From Alsobacter sp045348435 (GTDB lineage: Bacteria; Pseudomonadota; Alphaproteobacteria; Rhizobiales; Beijerinckiaceae), in contig NZ_CP157484.1 of assembly GCF_045348435.1 (NCBI RefSeq), positions 4,836,001 to 4,900,000 of the forward strand: 64,000 bases of DNA, written 5' to 3'. Made by a program: the position numbers and the translations under genes. Shown here piece by piece: positions 25,851-34,634 of the stretch. The notes beneath the pieces were generated by a model. The model was not told where the DNA came from and searched no databases. It saw only the letters and a program-made list of their open reading frames with translations. How positions within the stretch are numbered: the first letter of the stretch is position 1; every line of letters starts with the position of its first letter.

Positions 25851-26609
25851 ATGCTGCGCTACGCCAACCCGACCCTGTTCCTGGAGCTCGCCCGGAAGCT
25901 GATCCCCGGGTTCGCGACGCTTGGCGCCGTGCTCATCGCCGTCGCGCTCGCGCTCGTCGCCGTCTCGCCGGCCGACTACCAGCAGGGCGAGACCGTCAAG
26001 ATCATGTATGTGCACGTGCCGGCCGCCTGGCTCGGGATGGCGTGCTACAGCCTGATGGCGCTCTCCGCCATCGGCACGCTCGTCTGGCGTCACCCGCTGG
26101 CCGACGTGTCCCAGAAGGCCGCCGCGCCGCTGGGCGCCGCCTTCACGCTGCTCTGCCTCGTCACCGGCTCGCTGTGGGGCAAGCCGATGTGGGGCACCTG
26201 GTGGGTGTGGGACGCCCGGCTGACCTCCGTGCTCGTGCTGTTCCTGATGTATTGCGGCGTCGTGGCGCTGTGGAACGCCATCGAGGACCCGGCCCGGGCG
26301 GCGCGCGCCGTGGCGGTGCTCACCCTCGTGGGCTTCATCAACATCCCGATCGTGAAGTTCTCCGTCGATTGGTGGAACACGCTGCACCAGCCGGCCAGCG
26401 TGCTGCGCATGGGCGGCTCGACCATCGACGCCAGCATGCTCTGGCCGCTGCTGGTGATGGCGGCCGGGTTCACCTGCGTCTTCGCCGCCCTCCACATGGC
26501 CGGGATGCGCAACGAGATCCTGCGCCGCCGCGTGCGGACGCTCGGGCTGATGGCCGCCCAGCGCGAGCCGGACCTCGGCGGCGCCGCTCCGGCCCTGGAG
26601 CATCCCTGA
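25851..26609 (+). CDS. ccmC: Haem exporter permease CcmC
   Basis: Loads haem onto CcmE in system I cytochrome c maturation. The 252-residue integral membrane protein has six hydrophobic segments and the tryptophan-rich haem-handling motif WGTWWVWDARLTS near residue 117. Conserved periplasmic histidines occur in MYVHVPAAW and WWNTLHQP. The stop overlaps the ccmD start (TGATG). ccmA and ccmB are not in this window. Confidence 0.94.
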   Translation: MLRYANPTLFLELARKLIPGFATLGAVLIAVALALVAVSPADYQQGETVKIMYVHVPAAWLGMACYSLMALSAIGTLVWRHPLADVSQKAAAPLGAAFTLLCLVTGSLWGKPMWGTWWVWDARLTSVLVLFLMYCGVVALWNAIEDPARAARAVAVLTLVGFINIPIVKFSVDWWNTLHQPASVLRMGGSTIDASMLWPLLVMAAGFTCVFAALHMAGMRNEILRRRVRTLGLMAAQREPDLGGAAPALEHP

Positions 26610-26779
26610 TGGCCGCGCCGCATACCGGCTTCATCGTCGTCTCCTACGCGGCCGCCGCGGCGGTGTTCCTGGTCCTGGGGCTGCGCGCCTATCTGCAGCA
26701 CCGGGCGCTGCGCGCCGAACTCGCCCGGCTGGAGGAGCGCGGCGCGCGCCGCCGGTCCGCCGCAGCTTCGGGAGCCTAG
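26609..26779 (+). CDS. ccmD: Haem exporter protein CcmD
   Basis: A 56-residue single-pass membrane protein (helix at about residues 8-28), with a basic cytoplasmic tail HRALRAELARLEERGARRR typical of CcmD. It stabilises the CcmABC complex and helps release holo-CcmE. It overlaps ccmC by one base and is followed at once by ccmG. Confidence 0.88.
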   Translation: MAAPHTGFIVVSYAAAAAVFLVLGLRAYLQHRALRAELARLEERGARRRSAAASGA

Positions 26780-26780
26780 G

Positions 26781-27410
26781 ATGTCGCTCCAGCCCGAGAC
26801 GCTCCCCTCGCCGTCGGAGCCGCAGGTCGACGCGCCCCGCCCGACGGTGCGGCGCTGGGCCGTGCTCGCGCCGCTGGCGCTGTTCGCCGGGCTGGCCTTC
26901 CTGTTCCTGACCCGCCTGGACGGATCCGACACCTCGCGGATCCCCTCCGCGCTGATCGGCAAGCCCGTACCGGCCTTCTCGCTGCCCCCGCTCGAGGGCC
27001 TGATGCGCGACGGCCAGCCCGTCCCCGGCCTGTCGAGCGCCGACCTGAAGGGCGCCGGCGTCACGCTGGTGAATGTCTGGGCCTCCTGGTGCGTGCCCTG
27101 CCGGGCCGAGCACCCGATGCTGGTCGAGCTCGCCCGGACGCCCGGCGTCCGCCTGCTGGGCCTGAACTACAAGGACCAGGGCGAAAACGCCCGCCGGTTC
27201 CTCGGCGCGCTGGGCAACCCCTATGCGGCCGTCGGCGCCGACACGGCCGGGCGCGCCGCCATCGACTGGGGCGTCTATGGCGTCCCCGAGACCTTCGTGA
27301 TCGCCCCGGACGGGACCATCGCCTACAAGCAGATCGGCCCGATCACGCCCGAGGCCATCGCCGGCCCGCTTGGGGAGGCGATCCGCAAGGCCGGCGCCGG
27401 CAAGGGCTGA
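26781..27410 (+). CDS. ccmG: Thiol:disulfide interchange protein CcmG/DsbE
   Basis: Periplasmic membrane-anchored thioredoxin-like reductant for apocytochrome c. The 209-residue protein has an N-terminal anchor (about residues 28-50), then the thioredoxin fold with active site WASWCVPCRAEHP near residue 98 and the cis-Pro loop YGVPETFVI near residue 170. It is the third gene of the ccmC-ccmD-ccmG unit, with one base after the ccmD stop and GGGAGCCTAGG as ribosome binding site. Confidence 0.94.
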   Translation: MSLQPETLPSPSEPQVDAPRPTVRRWAVLAPLALFAGLAFLFLTRLDGSDTSRIPSALIGKPVPAFSLPPLEGLMRDGQPVPGLSSADLKGAGVTLVNVWASWCVPCRAEHPMLVELARTPGVRLLGLNYKDQGENARRFLGALGNPYAAVGADTAGRAAIDWGVYGVPETFVIAPDGTIAYKQIGPITPEAIAGPLGEAIRKAGAGKG

Positions 27411-27441
27411 GGCCGGTCGGCCAGCGGGCGCGGAGACCCCC

Positions 27442-28500
27442 ATGGCGGAGCAGACGATCCGTTCCAGCTTCGAGCGCCAGGCCGGGGCCTGCAGCGACCT
27501 CGGCTCGCCCTTCACGGCCGCCCTCTGCCGGCTGATGGCGGAGCGCCTCGACCGCGCCACCGCCTTCGGACGCCGCATCCTGGACTGGCCGGGACCGCCG
27601 GGGGCCGACGCGCTGCCCTTGCGGGCCGCCGGCGCGCTGCACGCCTTGGCTCGCCGCGGCTATGAGCCGCTCGCCCGCCTGTATCCACCGGCCCCGTTTC
27701 CCGGTCCGGACGCGCTTTGGGAGGGCGTGCGGCATGCGCTGGCGTCCCACGACCGGGAGCTCGCGGCATTCCTGGACAGCCCGCCCCAGACGAACGAGGT
27801 CGCCCGGTCCGGCGTGCTGATCGGCGGCTTCCTGGTCCTCGCCCGGGAGACGCAGGCGCCGCTGGACGTCCTCGAGATCGGGGCCAGCGCCGGCCTGAAC
27901 ATGGGCTTCGACCGCTACGCCTATGAGCTGGGCCAAGCCGGAAGCCATGCGTCCGCGGCGGCCGGGGAGGACGCGCCGGTGCGGCTGGCCTGCGACTGGC
28001 GCGGCCTTCGCCCGCCGCCGCTCGACGCGCCGCTGCGGGTCCGGTCCCGGGCGGCCTGCGACCAGAATCCGCTCGATCCGGCCGACCCGGCCGCGCGCGA
28101 GCGCCTCCTCGCCTATGTGTGGCCGGACCAGGCGCAGCGCCTCGCGCGTCTTGAGGCCGCGCTGGACGCGGCGGCGGCCGCGCCCTGGCGCGTCGAGAAG
28201 GCGGACGCCGCCGACTGGGTCGAGCGGCGTCTCGCCGAGCCCCGCGAGCCCGGCGGATGCCGAACGCTGTACCATTCCATCGTGTGGCAGTACCTGCCCC
28301 CGGCCGTCCAGGCGCGCATCCAGAACGCCATGGAGGCGGCCGGCGCGGCGGCTTCGAGCGGCGAGCCGCTGGCCTGGCTCCGCCTGGAGGCCGACGGCGA
28401 CCCGCGCTCGGCGGGGCTGCGCCTGACGCTCTGGCCCGGCGGAGAGACGCGGCTGCTGGCGCGCGGGGACTTTCACGGCCGCTGGGCGGAGTGGCTGTAG
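27442..28500 (+). CDS. DUF2332 family protein
   Basis: A 352-residue soluble protein. Recognisable DUF2332 features are FERQAGACSDLGSPFTAALC at the N-terminus, the TNEVARSG segment, LEIGASAGLNM near residue 148 (reminiscent of a SAM-binding loop) and the C-terminal YHSIVWQYLPP. Function of the family is unknown. The start at 27442 has a CGGAGACCCCC leader; the gene follows ccmG by 31 bases. Confidence 0.85.
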   Translation: MAEQTIRSSFERQAGACSDLGSPFTAALCRLMAERLDRATAFGRRILDWPGPPGADALPLRAAGALHALARRGYEPLARLYPPAPFPGPDALWEGVRHALASHDRELAAFLDSPPQTNEVARSGVLIGGFLVLARETQAPLDVLEIGASAGLNMGFDRYAYELGQAGSHASAAAGEDAPVRLACDWRGLRPPPLDAPLRVRSRAACDQNPLDPADPAARERLLAYVWPDQAQRLARLEAALDAAAAAPWRVEKADAADWVERRLAEPREPGGCRTLYHSIVWQYLPPAVQARIQNAMEAAGAAASSGEPLAWLRLEADGDPRSAGLRLTLWPGGETRLLARGDFHGRWAEWL

Positions 28501-28576
28501 AGCACGCTGCGAAAAGGTGGAAACCGGCTTTTCACGCAACAGCGTGCGACCACCAGGAAACGAGAGCATGCTCTCG
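28501..28576. repeat. Rhizobiales-type intergenic palindromic repeat plus a 16-bp palindrome
   Basis: GCACGCTG (28502-28509) pairs with CAGCGTGC (28540-28547). The enclosed sequence (GAAAAGGTGGAAACCGGCTTTTC) has the GGAAACCGG..TTTTC core of a short repeat common between genes in Rhizobiales. Just beyond it, CGAGAGCATGCTCTCG (28561-28576) is a perfect palindrome. The element lies between convergent genes. I see no second copy in the window. Confidence 0.5.
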
Positions 28577-28592
28577 GCGACGGACGCCCGCC

Positions 28593-29222
28593 TCACTCCG
28601 CCGTCGTCGCCTCCTTCACCTCATGGCGCAGGATCAGCGGCGTCTGCGACAGCGCGAAGGCTAGCGTCAGCGGCATGATGCCGAACACCTTGAAGTTCAC
28701 CCAGAAGTCCGTCGTCTGGGTGCGCCAGACGACCTCGTTGATGGCCGCCAGCGCGAAGAAGAAGAGGCCCCACCGGAAGGTGAGCTTGCGCCATCCGGCG
28801 TCGTCGAGCTGGAACACCGTGTCGAGCACGACGGGCAGCAAGGGCCGGCCGAAGGCGAGGCCGCCCAGCAGCACCACGCCGAACAGCGAGTTCACGATGG
28901 TGGGCTTCAGCTTGATGAAGTGATCGTCCTGCAGCCAGAGCGTCAGCCCGCCGAACACCAGCACCACCACGGCCGTCACCATCGGCATGATCGGCAGGTG
29001 GCGCGTCAGCGCGTAGGAGACGGCCAGCGAGACCAGCACGGCGGCCATGAACACGCCCGTCGCGATGAAGATGCCCGCCCGCTGGTTCGCCAGGAAGAAG
29101 ATCACCAGCGGCCCCATCTCCAGCGCCAGCTTGAGGATGGGGTTGAGCTTGCGCATGCGCTTGCCTTCCAGCAGGCCGGGATCGTCGTTCGCCTGCGGGG
29201 TCGGGATCGGCTGCTCGGTCAT
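28593..29222 (-). CDS. yciB: Inner-membrane protein YciB / septation protein A
   Basis: A 209-residue protein with five to six hydrophobic helices. The motif LEMGPLVIFFLANQRAG near residue 32 is diagnostic of the YciB/IspZ family, and KLKPTIVNSLFG and WRKLTFRWGLFF follow in the usual order. It is implicated in cell envelope integrity and division; no enzymatic activity is known. It is encoded downstream of gpsA on the same strand with a ~100-base gap. Confidence 0.92.
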   Translation of the reverse strand: MTEQPIPTPQANDDPGLLEGKRMRKLNPILKLALEMGPLVIFFLANQRAGIFIATGVFMAAVLVSLAVSYALTRHLPIMPMVTAVVVLVFGGLTLWLQDDHFIKLKPTIVNSLFGVVLLGGLAFGRPLLPVVLDTVFQLDDAGWRKLTFRWGLFFFALAAINEVVWRTQTTDFWVNFKVFGIMPLTLAFALSQTPLILRHEVKEATTAE

Positions 29223-29325
29223 GGTCTCGCTTTGCGTCGGGCGGGGGGCGGCGCCAGGGCCGGCGGGGCCGCGCCGGGGCTTTTCGCGCCGACTTCTATC
29301 AGATCCTGCGGCGCCCGCGCCATCC

Positions 29326-30333
29326 TCACCCCTCGGCCTTCACCGGGCGCGTCATCAGCGCCTCGATGGCCTCGTCGATCCCGAGATCGCCGGACAGCAC
29401 CCGGTCCACGGCCGTCGCGATCGGCATGTCCACGCCGCGCGCCTGCGCCATGCCCACCAGCGCCCGCGCGGTGAACACGCCCTCGGCGAGCTTGCCGGCG
29501 CCCGCCTGGCCCGTCGCCATGCCGGCCCCGAGATCGAAGCCATGGGCGAAGTTGCGCGACTTCGCCGATCCGCAGGTCAGAATGAGGTCGCCCAGGCCCG
29601 ACAGGCCCATCAGGGTCTCGGGCCGGCCCCCATAGGCCCTGGCGAAGCGCGACAGCTCGGCGAAGCCCCGGGCCGTCAGGGCGGCCTTGGCGCTCTCGCC
29701 CAGGCGCCGCCCGGCCACGATGCCGGCCGCGATGGCGAGCACGTTCTTGGCCGCGCCGCCGATCTCGACGCCCCGCATGTCGGTCCCGTGATAGACCCGG
29801 AACGTCGACGACGAGAGCGCCTTGGCCAGCGCCTCGGCGGCCGGCTCCAGCGGGGCGGCCAGCACGACGGCGGTCGGCAGGCCCCGCGCCACGTCCTCGG
29901 CGAAGCTGGGGCCGGACAGGACCGCCGGCATGGCGCCGCGCAGCAGGTCGGCCACGATCTCGGTCATGAACAGTCCGGTCGCGCGCTCGATGCCCTTGGC
30001 GCAGACCACGACCGGGACGCCCTGCTTGAGGACGATCGCCAACGCCTCGGCGACCGAGCGCAGCGCCTGGGCCGGAACGGCCAGCAGCACGGCGCGCGCC
30101 GCGCCCATCTCGGCCAGGTCCGCGGTGGGCTCGACCGTGGGCGCCAGCGGCGCGCCCGGCAGATGGCGGGCGTTCTGGCGCGACGCCCGCATGGCCGCCG
30201 CGTCGTCCGGATTGCGCGCCCAGAGCAGCACCCGCCGGCCCTGCGCGGCGGCCGCGTTGGCGAGCGCGGTGCCCCATGCGCCGGCCCCCACCACCCCGAT
30301 GGGGTCGAAAAGCGGCGGCGCGGCGGCGCTCAC
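29326..30333 (-). CDS. gpsA: Glycerol-3-phosphate dehydrogenase [NAD(P)+]
   Basis: Makes sn-glycerol-3-phosphate for phospholipids. The 335-residue product has the Rossmann motif VVGAGAWGTALANAAA (residues 13-28), the LSGPSFAEDVA segment, the catalytic Lys in GGAAKNVLAIAAGI near residue 195, and GLSGLGDLILTC. GTG at 30333 is the likely start, overlapping the tsaD stop by four bases (GTGA). The frame continues open upstream inside tsaD, but that is antisense-like noise. Confidence 0.94.
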   Translation of the reverse strand: MSAAAPPLFDPIGVVGAGAWGTALANAAAAQGRRVLLWARNPDDAAAMRASRQNARHLPGAPLAPTVEPTADLAEMGAARAVLLAVPAQALRSVAEALAIVLKQGVPVVVCAKGIERATGLFMTEIVADLLRGAMPAVLSGPSFAEDVARGLPTAVVLAAPLEPAAEALAKALSSSTFRVYHGTDMRGVEIGGAAKNVLAIAAGIVAGRRLGESAKAALTARGFAELSRFARAYGGRPETLMGLSGLGDLILTCGSAKSRNFAHGFDLGAGMATGQAGAGKLAEGVFTARALVGMAQARGVDMPIATAVDRVLSGDLGIDEAIEALMTRPVKAEG

Positions 30334-31367
30334 GCTCCGGCCTCCGCCAGCGGCCAGCGCGCCTTCGGGGCGACGCCCAGCCCGTCGATCATGCCCTTGC
30401 GCAACCGCTCCAGGCCGGCCCAGGCGATCATCGCGCCATTGTCGGTGCACAGCTCCAGCGGCGGCGCGGCGAGCCGCAGCCCGGCCTCGCTGGCGAGACG
30501 TTGCAGCGCCCGCCGGACCGCCTGGTTGGCGGCCACGCCGCCGGCCACGACCAGGGCGTTGGGCTTGCCGGCGCGCTCGCCGAAGAGCCGCAGCGCGACG
30601 CGGGTGCGGTCCACCACGACGTCGACGACCGCCGCCTGGAACGACGCGCAGAGATCCGCCACGTCGGTCGCGGTCAGCGGCGCGATGCGCTCGGCCTCGA
30701 TGCGCACGGCGGTCTTCAGCCCCGAGAGCGAGAAATCCGCCGTCGGCCGCCCGGCCATCGGTCGGGGCAGCGCGAAGCGCTCGGGATCGCCGCGCTCGGC
30801 CTCCCTCTCCACCTGCGGCCCGCCCGGATAGGGCAGGCCCAGCAGCTTGGCGGTCTTGTCGAAGGCCTCCCCGATGGAGTCGTCCATCGTGGTCCCGAGC
30901 CGCACATAGTCGCCAACGCCCTTGACCGCGAGCAGCTGCGTATGGCCGCCCGAAACCAGCAGCAGCAGATACGGAAAGGCCACCTTGTCGGTCAGCCGCG
31001 CCGAGAGCGCGTGAGCCTCCAGGTGGTTGACGGCGATCAGCGGCTTGCGGGCCACCAGCGCCAGCGCCTTGGCGGTCGTGAGCCCTACGATGACGCCGCC
31101 GATGAGCCCCGGCCCCGCGGCCGCCGCGACGGCGTCGACCTCCGACAGGCGCAGCCCGGCGCGCTCCAGCGCCCGCGCCACGATCCGGTCCAGCACCTCC
31201 ACATGGGCGCGCGCCGCGATCTCGGGCACGACGCCCCCATAGGGCGCGTGCTCGGCGATCTGGCTCAGCACCTCGTTGGACAGGATCTCGGCGTCCCCGT
31301 CCTGGGTGGACCGCACCACGGCCGCGGCCGTCTCGTCGCAGGTGGTCTCGATGCCGAGAACGCGCAT
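30330..31367 (-). CDS. tsaD: tRNA N6-adenosine threonylcarbamoyltransferase TsaD
   Basis: Transfers threonylcarbamoyl to A37 of ANN-decoding tRNAs with TsaB and TsaE. The 345-residue ASKHA-fold protein has LGIETTCDETAAAVV at the N-terminus, the metal-binding motif NHLEAHALS near residue 113, VSGGHTQL, and DFSLSGLKTA. The ATG at 31367 is the canonical start of the family. The divergent arrangement with hemC is widespread in alphaproteobacteria. Confidence 0.96.
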   Translation of the reverse strand: MRVLGIETTCDETAAAVVRSTQDGDAEILSNEVLSQIAEHAPYGGVVPEIAARAHVEVLDRIVARALERAGLRLSEVDAVAAAAGPGLIGGVIVGLTTAKALALVARKPLIAVNHLEAHALSARLTDKVAFPYLLLLVSGGHTQLLAVKGVGDYVRLGTTMDDSIGEAFDKTAKLLGLPYPGGPQVEREAERGDPERFALPRPMAGRPTADFSLSGLKTAVRIEAERIAPLTATDVADLCASFQAAVVDVVVDRTRVALRLFGERAGKPNALVVAGGVAANQAVRRALQRLASEAGLRLAAPPLELCTDNGAMIAWAGLERLRKGMIDGLGVAPKARWPLAEAGA

Positions 31368-31484
31368 GTCGGGGTCCCTCGCCGGTTCCGGATCCGTGGA
31401 GGGCGCTGACTTTCGCGTCCCCGCACGACACCCTATAGTCCGCGCGGTCCGTGAAGGAAACGGCGGCTCACCGGAGACAAGACG

Positions 31485-32429
31485 TTGACGCAAGGCAATG
31501 TTCGGCTGCGGATCGGAACGCGTGGAAGCCCTCTGGCGCTCTGGCAGGCGCGCGAGGTGCGCGCCCGCATCCTGGCCGCCCATGGCTGGCCCGAAGAGGC
31601 GGTGGAGCTCGTCGTCATCAAGACGTCCGGCGACATGATCCAGGACCGCGCCTTGGCGCAGGCGGGCGGCAAGGGACTGTTCACCAAGGAGATCGACGCC
31701 GCCATGCTGGCCGGCGAAATCCATCTCGCGGTGCATTCCGCCAAGGACCTGCCGACCTTCTTTCCCGAGGGCATCGCCATCGCCGGCTACCTGCCGCGCG
31801 AGGACGTGCGCGACGCGCTGATCAGCGCCGGCGCCCGCTCCATCGAGGACCTGCCCCGCAACGCCGTCGTGGGCACCGCCAGCCTGCGGCGCGGCGCGCT
31901 GGTGAAGCGCCTGCGGCCCGACGTGACCACGACGCTGCTGCGCGGCAATGTGGAGACGCGCCTGCGCAAGACCCAGGAGGGCGAGATCCACGCGACCCTC
32001 CTGGCCATCGCGGGGCTGAAGCGCCTCGGCCTCGCCGACCGGGCCGCGGCCGTGCTGGACCTCGACGCCTTTCCGCCCGCCGTCGGGCAGGGCGCGATCG
32101 CGGTGACGGCGCGCGGCGGCGACGCGGCGGCGCTGGAGGCCTTCGCAGCCGTGAGCTGCGCCGAGACGGCCGTCGCCCTCTCCGCCGAGCGCGCCTTCCT
32201 GGCCGTGCTGGACGGATCCTGCAAGACGCCCATCGCCGGCCACGCGGTCGTGGAGGGAGGGATGGTGCGCTTTCGCGGCATGCTGCTGCGGGAGGACGGC
32301 TCGGAGACCTTCGAGGCCGCCCGCGTGGGGGCCGTCGCCGACGCGGCCGGCCTCGGCGCTGAGGCCGCGCACGACATCGTCGGGCGCGCCCCGGCCGACA
32401 TCCTCGCCCACGACGCCGGGCCGCGCTGA
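31485..32429 (+). CDS. hemC: Hydroxymethylbilane synthase (porphobilinogen deaminase)
   Basis: Condenses four porphobilinogens into hydroxymethylbilane. The 314-residue protein shows RIGTRGSPLALWQA at the start, IKTSGD, KGLFTKEI, HSAKDLPT, GTASLRRGAL and the cofactor-binding cysteine in LDGSCKTPI near residue 245. It begins with TTG at 31485, preceded by CCGGAGACAAGACG, because no ATG lies near the conserved N-terminus. A TATAGT sequence about 45 bases upstream (31434-31439) may be its -10 element. Confidence 0.95.
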   Translation: MTQGNVRLRIGTRGSPLALWQAREVRARILAAHGWPEEAVELVVIKTSGDMIQDRALAQAGGKGLFTKEIDAAMLAGEIHLAVHSAKDLPTFFPEGIAIAGYLPREDVRDALISAGARSIEDLPRNAVVGTASLRRGALVKRLRPDVTTTLLRGNVETRLRKTQEGEIHATLLAIAGLKRLGLADRAAAVLDLDAFPPAVGQGAIAVTARGGDAAALEAFAAVSCAETAVALSAERAFLAVLDGSCKTPIAGHAVVEGGMVRFRGMLLREDGSETFEAARVGAVADAAGLGAEAAHDIVGRAPADILAHDAGPR

Positions 32430-32456
32430 TCCGCCCCGCATTTCCAGGCACACGGC

Positions 32457-34634
32457 ATGCACGTTCTCCTGACGCGCCCCGAACCTGACGCCCGGCGCAC
32501 CGCCGAGCGGCTGGCCGCCGCCGGGCACCAGGCGACGCTCGCGCCCGTCATCTCCATCACGCCGACCGGGACGCCGCTGGCCGACCTCGACGCCGACGCC
32601 CTCGTGGCGACCTCCGCCAACGCCAGGCTGGCCTTCCCGGAGGGGCCGCCCGCGGCGCTGCGCGACCTCCCCGTCTATGTGGTCGGCGACCGGACGGCCG
32701 ACGCCATGGCGGCGCTCGGCTTCGCCGACCTGCGCGCCGGCGCGGGCGACGCCGCCTCGCTCGCCGCCCTCATCCGCGAGCGCCAGCCTGCGGGCGGGCG
32801 GCTGCTCTATGTCGCCGGGACCGACCGCAAGACGACCCTGGAGTCGGCGCTCTGGCGGGCCGGCTTCGACCTCGTCGTCCACGAGGCCTACCGGGCCGAG
32901 GCCGTCCAGGACCTGCCGGCCGCCGCCGGCGAGGCCCTGCGCGAGGGGCGCGTCGACGCCGTGCTGCACTTCTCCCGGCGCAGCGCCGAGATCCTGTTCG
33001 CCCTGGCGCATCACGACAGGCTGGACGACGCCCTGCGCGGCGTGGATCATCTGTGCCTGTCGGCCGATGTGGCGCGCGCGCCCCGCGCGGCCGGCATGCC
33101 CCGGGTCCGGGAGGCGAACGCTCCCACCGAGGCCGGCGTGCTGGCCCTGCTGGCAGGCCGTCCGGCGGACGGAGCCGGAACCCGTGGGCCCCTTCCGGCG
33201 TCCTCGCCTGCGGAAGGTGGCGGCTCCGCCGTCGAGGCTGTAAGCATGGACCACAGCGCCGCCGACGAAGCGGCCTTAGCCGAGCGGAGAACCATGACGG
33301 GCGATCGGGACACCCCCAGGGCGGATGGGCGCCGGAAAGGCGCGGCGCGGCGGGAGCCGCAGGTCATCGACCTCACCGCCCAGCAGGCCTCCGAAGCGCC
33401 GTCCGAGCCCGCGGCGTCCGAACCGGATCTCGTCGAGTCGAAACTCGCCGAGCCGAACCCGGCCGAGCCGCCGCCGCCCGGGCCCACCCCCGCCGAGACA
33501 GCCGGGACGGCCGAACCCGGCGCGATTCGCGCCGCCGGCGAGGGCGAGGCCGTGGACCCGCACCCGGCGGACGCCTCCGCGCGAGCTGAGGCCGAAGTCG
33601 TCACGCCCAAGCCGGACGAGGCGGAGGCTCCGCCGCGTCCCGTGGGTCCGAGCGTGCCCCCGGTCGGGCCGTCGCGCGCCGAGCCCCCGGCCCGGTCCGG
33701 CGCGGGCGGCGTCGGCTTCGTCGTCCCGGCCGCGGCCGGCCTCGTCGGCGGCCTGGCGGGCGCGGGCTTCGTGGCGCTCGCCCTGATGCTGTGGGGCGGC
33801 GCCGGCGACATCAACGACCGGCTCACCAATCTGGAGACCGGCGTCGGCGAGAAGGCGACGCGGCGCACCGTCGAAGCGCTCGAAAAGCGCGTGGCCGCCA
33901 CGGAGGCCGACGCCAAGGCCGCCCGCTCCGATCTCGACGCCGCCCTGAAGCGGCTCCCGCCCGACCCGGCCGCGGCCCTCGCGCAGGTGACCGAGCGGCT
34001 GGACAAGGTGGAGACCGGCGTCGGCGCGCTGGAGGCCCGCCCGGCTCCCGCCGCGCCCCCGGCGCCCGCCCCGCCTCCGCCCGTCCCGGCGCTGGGCGCC
34101 CGCGAGAGCGCCGTCATGTCGGTCGCCTGGCTGACGCGCGACGCCCTGAACCGCGGCGCGCCCTTCGCGCGCGAGCTCGACGCCTTGAAGACCGCGAAGG
34201 TCGACCCGGCCACCCTGGCCCCGCTGGAGCCTTTCGCCCAGAAGGGAGCGCCCACGGTGGCCGCCCTCTCGGCACAGTTCACGCCCTTGGCCGAACGCAT
34301 CGCCAACCCGCCCGAGCCCCCACCCCAGGGCGGCGTCCTGGAGCGCATGCAGGCGCGCATCGGCGGCCTCTACAAGGTGAGGCCCCTTGGCGAGGCCCAG
34401 GGCGACGCCCCCGCCGCCGTCGCGGCCCGCGCCGACCTTGCGCTGAAGCGCGGCGCGCTGGCCGACGCCGTCGCGGAGCTCGACCGGCTCCCCGCCGACG
34501 TCAAGCCGACGGTCGCCTCTTTCCTTGACGCCGCCAAGGCCCGCCTCGCCGCGGGCCGTGCGGCTGACGCCCTGGTGACCGCGTCGGTCGATCAGGTTCT
34601 CGCGGCCACGCAGTCCGGAGGCGCGGCCCGATGA
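32457..34634 (+). CDS. hemD: Uroporphyrinogen-III synthase fused in frame to a mitofilin (Mic60)-like membrane protein
   Basis: One 725-codon frame. Residues 1 to about 240 are HemD, which cyclises hydroxymethylbilane: LLTRPEPDARRTAERLAAAGH, VVGDRTADAMAALGF, VLHFSRRSAEILF and LSADVARA. A Pro/Ala/Glu-rich linker (about 245-420) follows, then one transmembrane helix (about 421-447), a coiled coil (about 450-525), and a C-terminal helical region ending ALVTASVDQVLAATQSGGAAR. The latter parts match the alphaproteobacterial mitofilin/Mic60 protein, usually a separate gene between hemD and hemY. ATGs at 33246 (GAGG 8 bases upstream) and 33294 (GGAG 4 bases upstream) might allow internal initiation of a ~446-residue Mic60 alone. 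No stop codon separates the parts. Either a true fusion or two products from one frame is possible. Confidence 0.85.
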   Translation: MHVLLTRPEPDARRTAERLAAAGHQATLAPVISITPTGTPLADLDADALVATSANARLAFPEGPPAALRDLPVYVVGDRTADAMAALGFADLRAGAGDAASLAALIRERQPAGGRLLYVAGTDRKTTLESALWRAGFDLVVHEAYRAEAVQDLPAAAGEALREGRVDAVLHFSRRSAEILFALAHHDRLDDALRGVDHLCLSADVARAPRAAGMPRVREANAPTEAGVLALLAGRPADGAGTRGPLPASSPAEGGGSAVEAVSMDHSAADEAALAERRTMTGDRDTPRADGRRKGAARREPQVIDLTAQQASEAPSEPAASEPDLVESKLAEPNPAEPPPPGPTPAETAGTAEPGAIRAAGEGEAVDPHPADASARAEAEVVTPKPDEAEAPPRPVGPSVPPVGPSRAEPPARSGAGGVGFVVPAAAGLVGGLAGAGFVALALMLWGGAGDINDRLTNLETGVGEKATRRTVEALEKRVAATEADAKAARSDLDAALKRLPPDPAAALAQVTERLDKVETGVGALEARPAPAAPPAPAPPPPVPALGARESAVMSVAWLTRDALNRGAPFARELDALKTAKVDPATLAPLEPFAQKGAPTVAALSAQFTPLAERIANPPEPPPQGGVLERMQARIGGLYKVRPLGEAQGDAPAAVAARADLALKRGALADAVAELDRLPADVKPTVASFLDAAKARLAAGRAADALVTASVDQVLAATQSGGAAR

